Positions 1-7,587 of a DNA stretch of 19,687 nucleotides are shown one piece after another. Under the pieces are notes generated by a model. It was not told the origin of the DNA. It was given only the letters and a program-made list of their open reading frames with translations, and ran no database searches. The position numbers were made by a program, and so were the translations under genes. Origin of the DNA: Stramenopiles sp. TOSAG23-2 (taxonomy: Eukaryota > Sar); assembly GCA_900128395.1 (NCBI GenBank), contig LT649576.1, positions 1 to 19,687 of the forward strand, in the 5' to 3' direction. Numbering within the stretch: the first letter of the stretch is position 1; every line of letters begins with the position of its first letter.

Positions 1-67
1 ATTCCATTGTATTTTTCATGCACGTACGACATTTTTCATTTATATCAATCCTACAAATCGGATAAAT

Positions 68-1666
68 ATGTTGGTTGCGCAGCGAAAAAAATACTGGACG
101 CGTATCAATGCAGAATTAGCCGAGAGGCAACGAGTTGCATCCACCATGATTCAATGCACTTGGAGATCTATGAAAGCTAGGATGGAATTACAACGTAGAA
201 GAGAAGTGAAAGCTAGGCGTTTCTTACAACGAGTGTGGCGTGGTTGTATAGCGCGCCATGGTATAGTGTGGATTAAACGAAAGGAAAGAGAACAAAATCG
301 ATTTCGCCATCGTGTATTGTTTAGATTATCAAATCAAATAGCAGTATGGGCATTGAATGGTTGGCTAACTTATGTGAAGCAAGAGCAACTATGGAGACAG
401 CGATTATATTTAGCACGACAAATTGCAGAAGCAAAATGGAAAATGCATTGTGCTATTCGTATACAAAGAGCTACAACAATTTTTCTGAAAGCCCGCCAAA
501 GCAAAATAGATCCTATATTAGCAAGGTTGCATCCGCGTTTACTTAATTTAGTAAATGATTTTATAGCAACATTAGACTGGCAGACGTTTGTACATGAGTT
601 GGTGGAAGATGCGAAAGCACGGCAAAATCCCGAGCTGAAAATTATCCAAGATGCACAGCGGCTAAACATGCATTTGCCTTTGATGGAATTGGATTTGAAT
701 GACGAATTTGTATGGCGTGCGGTTGAAAAATGGATAAGTTGGCGACCATGCCCATTGGGACCAGTAGGTATGTTAATTCCTACGTGCTTTTGGTATTTCA
801 TAGCTGAAGTGAACGAGCATTATAAAGATTATGATACGCTGACAAGGTACACGTGCGAAGTAGTACAACGATGTCAAGAAGAGGGTATGATAGCACAATT
901 GACACGCTTGCTACTTAGTGATTCCTATGATTGGCCACATAAACGCTGGAATAAATTAAATAAAAAAAATCGTCGATCTGTTATGAACTTACATGCCCAA
1001 AAGCGCGATAAAGCATCATTTTCTTATTTACGTTGGTTTATCGATGGGGAAGATTTATGCGGTCATTGCGGCGCTCTGTTATCATGGGATCAGAACGGAA
1101 AGTGTGCTATATGCAAGAAACACCGTTATGAGATGGAAACCTCAAGTGAAGCTTCTAGAGTAAAAAAATATAGACTGGGTAATCGTGACGGTAGCCATGG
1201 TAAACGCCCGGTCATTTTTGGTGTGGAAAATATCCAAGAACCTGTCTTTGATTTTTTATGCCATGCAGCATTTTGTATACATGCTCCAGTTGGACATTGG
1301 CGCAGATTAATGCCAAAAACACAAATATGGGAAGAAAGTCGTAATAAAATTGAATCAATAGTAGAACATTTAACAATACACAATATTCATACTATTGGCT
1401 CATTGTGGATATCGATATTGTCTGGAGAATTTCAAACCTTACCGATAGAAAAAAAATTAATGAAAAAAATTATGTTTCTTATGAAACAGTTGCATATTGA
1501 TATTATGACGTGGGTTTCTACTGGGCAACAACCAACTGGTAGTATTATTGTGGAAGATTCAAATTCGGATTTCCTACCAAATATACCGTCAATATTGATG
1601 ACAAAACCATCAATGTATGGTGGACGAAGTAGATTAAGTAGTAGAGGGGCGTACCGACGGCGTTAA
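68..1666 (+). CDS. IQ-motif and zinc-ribbon protein, probably 5'-incomplete
   Basis: The protein has 532 aa from the first ATG in the window. The same frame stays open to base 2 with no stop, so the true start or an upstream exon may lie outside. The N-terminal 150 residues are Arg/Lys-rich and helical, with two IQ-like motifs (about 25-44, IQCTWRSMKAR; about 49-64, FLQRVWRGCIARHG) and a weaker third (about 129-146, IRIQRATTIFLKAR). IQ motifs bind calmodulin or EF-hand light chains. A C4 zinc ribbon follows: C331, C334, C346, C349 (CGHC...CAIC). The rest is helical and ends in a basic tail (SRGAYRRR). No catalytic domain is seen. By family logic a cytoskeletal, flagellar or centrosomal scaffold is likely, but this is inference. 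It converges on the minus-strand gene that ends at 1896. Confidence 0.75.
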   Translation: MLVAQRKKYWTRINAELAERQRVASTMIQCTWRSMKARMELQRRREVKARRFLQRVWRGCIARHGIVWIKRKEREQNRFRHRVLFRLSNQIAVWALNGWLTYVKQEQLWRQRLYLARQIAEAKWKMHCAIRIQRATTIFLKARQSKIDPILARLHPRLLNLVNDFIATLDWQTFVHELVEDAKARQNPELKIIQDAQRLNMHLPLMELDLNDEFVWRAVEKWISWRPCPLGPVGMLIPTCFWYFIAEVNEHYKDYDTLTRYTCEVVQRCQEEGMIAQLTRLLLSDSYDWPHKRWNKLNKKNRRSVMNLHAQKRDKASFSYLRWFIDGEDLCGHCGALLSWDQNGKCAICKKHRYEMETSSEASRVKKYRLGNRDGSHGKRPVIFGVENIQEPVFDFLCHAAFCIHAPVGHWRRLMPKTQIWEESRNKIESIVEHLTIHNIHTIGSLWISILSGEFQTLPIEKKLMKKIMFLMKQLHIDIMTWVSTGQQPTGSIIVEDSNSDFLPNIPSILMTKPSMYGGRSRLSSRGAYRRR

Positions 1667-1895
1667 ATGCTTTCACTATGTACATTCGTAGAAATGAAAC
1701 GTGCTTGCAAAATCGACGTTTGTACGAAGGAGTTCGTTAAAAAATATACGAATAATATTCTTAAAATTTTTTATATACTGTGCGGTAACTTAGATTTTAA
1801 CCATCAATATATTATGCTATGCGGCATACACGAGATACATAATACGAATACGAATACTCGTACGAACTCGTAAAAAATAAAAAAATGTCAAAAAT

Positions 1896-3371
1896 TTATT
1901 TTGTTTTGGTTGGCATAACTTTTGCATTAATTTTGTCACCATTACCTTTTTGCTTTGGTCCTGCCTTAGCACCTTTTATCCCAATTAATTCTAACCCTTC
2001 GGATTTCATTTCACTTAGTTTCTTTGCTCTTAATTGTTTTTCCAAATCTTGCATCAAATCTTCATCCTCTGGATCATCATCGACCTCTATTTCCCCCTCT
2101 TCGTCATCTTTAACTTTGTTTGGTCGTATCTTTTGTTTGCACCAACGAATGTATGCGCACACTTTTTTTAAATGTAAGAAAATCATCGCTATAATAAAAA
2201 AACCCAAAGAAGCAATGAAAAGAGCAGCAATAGCGGTATGGATGGCAGGTCGGCATTCCCTTCCATCTACGTTAATACTTGGTATGGGATAATATCCGTC
2301 TGGACAATCGTAAATACATTTTCCATAATGCCAATAGGCACTATCTGTACAAATGTTACAAGTTTCATTGTTCGCACATTGTTTACAAAATTTACCGCAG
2401 TACTTGCATTTTATTCCAGTGAAATTATTTACAGATATATATCCTACTTCATATTCTCTTAATGGGCACGATGGCTCACAATTACCATTTAGTTGTTTGA
2501 CATACCCATCTTTACACACATTACAATCTTGGTAATTTGAATAACATGCTAAACAATTATTTACTATGCAGTTCTTGCAACTTTGATTATTTTTATTTGA
2601 CAATTCAATACCATACCCAATTTCACAAATACTACAATTTTCAAATGTAGTACAATAATCACAATTATCTTGACATCTTTTACATTCTTTTCCATATGAA
2701 CTATAAGTAACATCCCCTTTAGCAACATAATATAATTTACTCGGACATTCTTCTACACACGCATCACCATATAATACAGTATTATTGTAGCATACTTTAC
2801 AATTTGTTGCCGTCGTACATTTGCTACAATTTCCTTTGCACATAATGCATTGACCATCTATTGGTTCATCAGTAAAATAATAAGAACCGTCACTTTTTTT
2901 TTCATCACATTTTGTACACTCTGTCGCACTGGTACATGACTGGCAATTATTTGCACACGCATGGCATTCTTTACCAAGACCGGCCGAACCTAGTGTACTA
3001 AAATAATACATTGGACACGTGTCATAACATACGTCGTTTAAAAGACTTTTGTAATTTTGGCAAGTTGCGCAGTCATTTGCACCTGTACATGAGTAACAAT
3101 CAGATTTACAAGTATTACACCTACCACCTGTAAATTGACTGACTGGATACGTAGTAGAAGGACAAGCGTCCAAACATGAACCTGACGATTCTCCACTTAG
3201 GATATACAATAAGCGGTTTTCCGTACAAGTTGTGCAGCGCTGATCAGATGGACATATGCTACCAGCATCACACGTGTCGCAAAATTCGCAGCAAGTTGCA
3301 TCAACTACACGGACTAATAAGAAACAGTAAAAAGACAACAATGTGAAAGATAATAGTATTGAAAAATTCAT
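1896..3371 (-). CDS. Type I membrane protein with furin-like cysteine-rich repeats
   Basis: The protein has 491 aa. An N-terminal signal peptide (about 1-25, hydrophobic, ending VVDA) is followed by an ectodomain (about 27-373) of repeated Cys-rich modules of the form CxxC...C..C..C with C-P-x-x-x-Y/F steps (for example CPSTTYP, CPMYYFS, CPSKLYY, CPDGYYP). These resemble the furin-like or GF-receptor Cys-rich repeats common in ciliate and other protist surface proteins. One transmembrane helix (about 377-399) precedes a cytosolic tail of about 90 aa with an acidic run (DDEEGEIEVDDDPEDEDLM), a short Lys/Leu coiled-coil-like part and a basic end. Several Asn-X-Ser/Thr sites lie in the ectodomain. 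No kinase or other enzymatic domain is present. It is probably a plasma-membrane adhesion or receptor-like protein; the ligand is unknown. The next gene upstream is the minus-strand sulfatase, about 600 bp away. Confidence 0.88.
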   Translation of the reverse strand: MNFSILLSFTLLSFYCFLLVRVVDATCCEFCDTCDAGSICPSDQRCTTCTENRLLYILSGESSGSCLDACPSTTYPVSQFTGGRCNTCKSDCYSCTGANDCATCQNYKSLLNDVCYDTCPMYYFSTLGSAGLGKECHACANNCQSCTSATECTKCDEKKSDGSYYFTDEPIDGQCIMCKGNCSKCTTATNCKVCYNNTVLYGDACVEECPSKLYYVAKGDVTYSSYGKECKRCQDNCDYCTTFENCSICEIGYGIELSNKNNQSCKNCIVNNCLACYSNYQDCNVCKDGYVKQLNGNCEPSCPLREYEVGYISVNNFTGIKCKYCGKFCKQCANNETCNICTDSAYWHYGKCIYDCPDGYYPIPSINVDGRECRPAIHTAIAALFIASLGFFIIAMIFLHLKKVCAYIRWCKQKIRPNKVKDDEEGEIEVDDDPEDEDLMQDLEKQLRAKKLSEMKSEGLELIGIKGAKAGPKQKGNGDKINAKVMPTKTK

Positions 3372-3970
3372 TTTAGAATATTGATAACTTTGATACTACA
3401 CTTTATTGATACAATACTAAACATTTCAACAAACACACAAAATTTATGACCAATGACTTAAATTTAAAAGTTATATATACATGTGTATATATGTATGTCC
3501 TTCCTTATAAAATGTGTTTTGTAGAATTGTAGCAATATATTTTTTAGATACAGATTTTATTATTTTTACGTCTACTGTATAATGTAGTATGATATGTATA
3601 ATATATCTATTATATTACGGTATTCTGTATTGATGTATAACGTCTTTCACAGTCAGATTAAGACAGAGACGCCTCTCTGATGTGGGTGCTGATTGCTGAT
3701 TTATAGATTATAGCTGATTGCTGATTAGATTAAAAAAATGAATTTCATAGACTAATAAATATTTTATATAATACAGTACTTTACAAAGTTATGCTATATT
3801 AATTATGTACGAATAAAAACAAAAAAACATAGAGTGTACCTGGTATAATAAAACACTGCTGCACTCATACTAGTATAGCGCTGCGTATGCGCATGCGAAA
3901 ATTTATACCCCTCTCCAGCTCTCCCAAAGGTTGCCAAACTTTAAAACTTGAGAGTAGGTTTCATTATATA
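3372..3970. other. Intergenic region between the Cys-rich protein gene and the sulfatase gene
   Basis: About 600 bp of AT-rich DNA between two minus-strand genes, so it should hold the 3' UTR of the sulfatase and the promoter of the Cys-rich protein. No convincing ORF is seen. It contains a 14-bp direct repeat (see 3688-3726), an alternating purine-pyrimidine patch with TGCGTATGCGCATGCG near 3882, and a pyrimidine-rich patch near 3910. No tRNA or known RNA gene was recognised. Confidence 0.5.
3688..3726. repeat. Direct repeat of 14 bp
   Basis: GCTGATTGCTGATT occurs at 3688-3701 and again at 3713-3726, separated by 11 bp. Each copy is itself a near-repeat of GCTGATT. It is probably a local slippage duplication. 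Confidence 0.75.
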
Positions 3971-5726
3971 CTATTGTTTTTCACCCGCCCCTTCCAAAAA
4001 TAGAAAATGACTTTTCAAAACATTGAATAATTCCCCTCTTATCTCTTGATACTTTGCATCAAACGCTAAATTCACAACTTCCCCATCTTCAGGTACAAAT
4101 CGCTTATCCGTGTGTCTGCGCAAGTCATATAGTTCAGGATATACACAAGTACCTTCAATTGCTTTTAATTTTTGGCCATCCCATTTACAGAAGATCGAAA
4201 ATCTAAAATTACTATATGTATAAACTGAAAATCCCATGTAATCAATTAAATTTCTTGGTGTCATGGCGCATGGGACTGTATAATACTTTCCATCTTCTTT
4301 CTGATCCCACACGCATTCATTTGGGGTACCACTTGTAGCATACGAAAGCGTGCAATTCTTACATCTACTAATTTGACTAAATGCATATTTTTTCAAAATT
4401 GATGTGGAAACATTTACATTATTATTATTATCAATAGAATCACCTAAAGTAGTATATAAAGCTTTCGTCAAATCAATTCCAGGTATATAAAAGGGTATCT
4501 TTGGTAGACCGGCTAATGCTACCACTGTTGGGAATATATCAACTAACTCTACTGGATAGTTATATTGTTCATTTGTTATTTTTCTATTTTGCACATTCTT
4601 TTGTATCGAAGAAGCAGCTGGTTTTATAATTAATGGTATTTGCAAACTAGTTTCCATTAAATTCATCATTGACCACATATTGAATTCTCCAAGGTTTTGT
4701 CCATGATCAGCCATTAAAATAATATTTGTATTTTCCATTAAATTTTTATCTTCCACATATTTCAAAAGTAATCCAATCATATTATCTACATGTGTTATAC
4801 CAGAATAATAATCCCTTCGTAATTTCTGTTGCATAGATATAGGAAGGTAAGAATCATGCGTAACTTGTCTAATATTTGAATACATATCTATTTCGGTTGG
4901 ACGAAACTGTGGAGCGTAGCGTATGAAAAGTTATATGTGTTAGAGGGTGTATATCTTTTTTGGGTTTACGGAAAAAATAGAATTTACTTACCCATTCCAA
5001 TCTAGATTTTGTTGTGGCATTTAAATTTTGTGCTACTTGAATATTGCTACTGTTTTTATAAAACTTTTTTGCAATAGCATCCGGATAACTCCAAGGTAAT
5101 CTAGGAGATTGGAAACCAACTGCAAGAAAGAAATTGTTATTGGAAGTGCTGTTTTTCTTAAAATAGTCAATTCGTTTTGTTGCCTCAATATAAGTTAAAT
5201 AATCAACATCTGAAAAATTGCTGCTGACATTGTTAAATGGGCAACTCATTGTATCATTTGGACATAATGGCTTCACAGGAAAATAGGGATAATCTGTCCA
5301 TGAGTTCGGAAAATCAAATTTCGGGGGAAGTTTTGGATGGAAAATCTTTCCGACAGACGTGGTATAATACTTATTCTTTTTAAAATATTCCGGCATAGTA
5401 ATCCAGTCGTCTCCAACATTTTTTTCTCTAAATGAATCTACAAAGTTATATGCTTTAGTTTCATTTGGGTATCTGCCAGTCAAAAAAGAATTACGAGATG
5501 GGGAACACCATGGAATCTGACAGTATGCACGAGCAAAAGTGGTTCCACCGTACCCTATTGAATCCATATTCGGCGTTTTAGCCTCTACATTGGTGTAAGA
5601 AGATAAGGCTGGTCGAAGATTATCTACAACAATTAATAAAATATTACTTGAAGCACTAGCTTTATCAACAAATATAATCAACGATAATAATGGCAAAAAA
5701 AAGAATAGTTGATAAAAAAATATCAT
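3971..5726 (-). CDS. Iduronate-2-sulfatase-like secreted sulfatase, two exons
   Basis: Exon 1 is 5726-4992 and exon 2 is 4906-3971; joined at phase 0 they give 556 aa, close to the roughly 550 aa of animal IDS. A signal peptide (about 1-25) is followed by the sulfatase fold: the metal motif VVDNLRP (35-36 is Asp-Asn), the formylglycine motif C-S-P-S-R (C74, R78) in CSPSRNSFLTGRYP, GKIFHP (K127, H130), FLAVGFQSPRLP (R209 at the usual His), ADHGQNLGE (D312, H313), and MVELVDIFPT-type C-terminal motifs (VELVDIFPTVVALAGLP). The exon junction restores the family motif W-FRPTEIDMYS. Known family members hydrolyse sulfate esters in lysosomes or outside the cell after Cys is converted to formylglycine. 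Several active-site positions differ from human IDS (see findings), so activity is uncertain. It ends with TAG. Confidence 0.88.
4907..4991 (-). other. Spliceosomal intron of 85 bp in the sulfatase gene
   Basis: Read on the minus strand, the donor is TGG|GTAAGT and the acceptor CTCCACAG|TTTCGT. A branch-point-like CTAAC lies at 4943-4939. Without removal, the upstream frame runs into unrelated sequence and stops; with removal at phase 0, conserved sulfatase sequence is continuous across the junction. This is the only intron in the window that protein homology supports. Confidence 0.9.
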
Positions 5727-6045
5727 TTTATTTGATACAGGTTACATCTTTACCATAATTCATGCAATGTATTCAATATCAACCAAATTAATTCAGATGC
5801 AAAGATGGTAATACTGTATTACCACACACTACATTGTTTCATGGTAAAATAAAAAGCGATTCTACTGTTGTCTACACTTTGTTTTGAACTTCAATTTAAT
5901 AATACTAATAATAAAATTAATTTTTTGATTCACATCATCATCATCATCATCATTTTTTTATAAGTTTTTTTTTAAAATTTAAGGTAGCTACCTTCACCAA
6001 AGCCAAGCGGCTGCTGCGCTGCTGCCGGACTCGTCTCATAAAATT
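5727..6045. other. Intergenic region with a CAT repeat and a short GC-rich patch
   Basis: About 320 bp between the sulfatase start and the Cache fragment stop. It has (CAT)7 at 5933-5953, poly-T runs, and a GC-rich patch of about 40 bp at 5995-6035, unusual against the AT-rich background. Read on the minus strand the patch has a short open frame (SPAAAQQPLGFGEGSYLKF, then stop) that could be a decayed or spliced continuation of the neighbouring Cache gene. Confidence 0.4.
5933..5953. repeat. (CAT)7 microsatellite
   Basis: Seven uninterrupted CAT units lie between the sulfatase and the Cache fragment. Confidence 0.85.
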
Positions 6046-6585
6046 TTATAACGAAGCAAATATATATATAGATGACCATACACTTGTCATTGCCTCTTTT
6101 GTTTGTTTGTACCAGCCACGAACGCGAGGATCATATTGACGGGAACGTTGGATTCCTTGGTTATAAAGAACATTGCCGTTAGTGTTGTCTGCCCACCAAT
6201 ATAATCGCGTGTCATTGTCGCCAGCTTTTCTATCTGTATATTGATATGTGATAGGATCTGCTGTTTTTCGAAAATATCCGCTGAAGAATCCATTCTCGAA
6301 TCCAGCGTAAATCATGTAAATCGATGGAAATGAAATTAATTGCGCGAAGAAATTCTTTCTCATATTTTCAGTACCGGATACATCTAATAAACCAACCTGC
6401 ATGTTATGCTTTGTAATTTGATTGGGGATATGTGGCACTGACATGAATTGCTTGATTGTACTTTCGGTTCGTTTACTGATTTCGAAATTGAACGCTTGTG
6501 ATTCCACTTGTTGTACATTAATATTCACAATTGAAAATAGCAAAAGGAATGCTACAACTGTTACTTGACTTGGTTTCTTAAACAT
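6046..6585 (-). CDS. Secreted Cache-domain (dCache-like) protein, truncated
   Basis: The frame encodes 179 aa. A signal peptide or signal anchor (about 1-30) is followed by an extracellular PAS-like Cache sensor segment. The part I recognise is YDPRVRGWYKQTKEA (151-165) followed by SVWSSIYIFAS, which matches the Y-D-x-R-x-R-x-W-Y and W-x-x-x-Y signature of dCache_1 domains. Known Cache proteins bind small ligands and signal through a transmembrane helix to a cyclase, kinase or channel. Here the frame ends with TAA inside the domain, before the usual glycine/ITAA-P strand, and only about 320 bp separate it from the next gene. So it looks like a gene fragment, a frameshifted pseudogene, or a misread splice. 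The ATG at 6585 gives a sensible signal sequence. Confidence 0.6.
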   Translation of the reverse strand: MFKKPSQVTVVAFLLLFSIVNINVQQVESQAFNFEISKRTESTIKQFMSVPHIPNQITKHNMQVGLLDVSGTENMRKNFFAQLISFPSIYMIYAGFENGFFSGYFRKTADPITYQYTDRKAGDNDTRLYWWADNTNGNVLYNQGIQRSRQYDPRVRGWYKQTKEAMTSVWSSIYIFASL

Positions 6586-6710
6586 GTTGTAATAGTTTTT
6601 TTTTGGGTTGTTTTTGTATAATATGGTTATTATTGGTTTATATCTTGTATTAAATATTGTCTATCTTTTTAATTTTATATTTAATATCTTTATCTATGTA
6701 TGTTTATGTA

Positions 6711-6750
6711 TATGTATATCTATATATCTATATATCTATCTATGTAGATA
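6711..6750. repeat. TATC/TATA microsatellite
   Basis: Imperfect ATATCTATATATCTAT units in the T-rich region downstream (plus-strand sense) of the Cache fragment start. Confidence 0.7.
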
Positions 6751-6926
6751 TTTTTTTTGTGTTTTTTGTCGGTGTTTGTTGCTAAGACATGTTATTCCAG
6801 TGCTGCACTGCTGCTAAAATCAGTGATATAAATGGGTAAAATAAAAATAAAAAATGTAATTTTGTAATATATGAGGTAGAAACAACAGGTCTACCTGGTC
6901 TATAGCATTGGAATCTTCGTTTTTAT

Positions 6927-6967
6927 AGACGTCTTGGGATTTCTTTTGGAAATAGACTAAGACGTCT
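6927..6967. repeat. Inverted repeat AGACGTCTT ... AAGACGTCT
   Basis: A perfect 9-bp inverted repeat (6927-6935 and 6959-6967) with a 23-nt spacer. Each arm contains the palindrome AGACGTCT. It could be a paired protein-binding site or chance within a decayed coding stretch. Confidence 0.6.
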
Positions 6968-7587
6968 GCATAAGTTCAATAATAGCCCTAATGATAGTGT
7001 TTCATTTTTGAAAGCAAGATTTCCATTTCTGAATGTTGCCCGGCTAGTGTTTTAGCGTTCGCACAGCATGCAATTCCTATGGCTATATGTCGGACAGTAT
7101 TACTAGTTAAGTAATTACTAGACTTCTTTTAGTTTTGTAGAGGAAAGAATAGGATGCGTACACGACAGCCTACAGAAGACTTCTTAAATTCTTAAATACC
7201 GGTGATTTTTGCAATGCGGAATGGATATTCTTCAAATATGCCATTTTAGCAAATGAACAAAAAGCAGTTACACACAAAATTGCTGAAGAAAAAAGTTCCT
7301 CTCTGGTTTCACCCTTTTTTACTTTCTTTGTTATAATACTATTTATTTCTGCCCGTTCACATCATGCTTTATTATTTAATAATACTTACTATCATCATAT
7401 AATAAGTAATAATAATAATATATAATATAGTACTATCTACAACACAATCTAAAGTTGCCTTGAAACATAAAACAACACGTAATCATTTACTGGTGCTATC
7501 AACACGAACTGATTGCGACAAACAACTTTGTATTTATCTCTACATAGTATTATTTACTAAGCTGCATTTTTAAAATTTTTTTCCAGC

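Larger units (their letters stand above)
6586..7587. other. Divergent intergenic region with two coding-like remnants
   Basis: About 1 kb between the minus-strand Cache fragment and the plus-strand 646-aa gene, expected to carry both promoters. 6600-6800 is T-rich with a TATC/TATA microsatellite (about 6711-6750). 6860-7300 is less biased and holds two start-less open stretches: minus strand 7051-6923 (42 codons) and plus strand 7153-7422 (90 codons). A possible 3' splice site, TTTTTTTCCAG at 7576-7586, lies just before the ATG at 7588, so a 5' UTR intron is possible. Confidence 0.4.

Noticed and set aside
1667-1873. 68-codon plus-strand frame that begins directly after the IQ protein's stop
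   Set aside because: The composition looks like translated AT-rich 3' UTR, ending in Asn/Thr repeats made by the TACGAA units, with no domain.
6608-6817. 69-codon plus-strand frame in the T-rich region
   Set aside because: It is a Tyr/Ile/Leu/Cys translation of a TATC/TATA microsatellite with no coding features.
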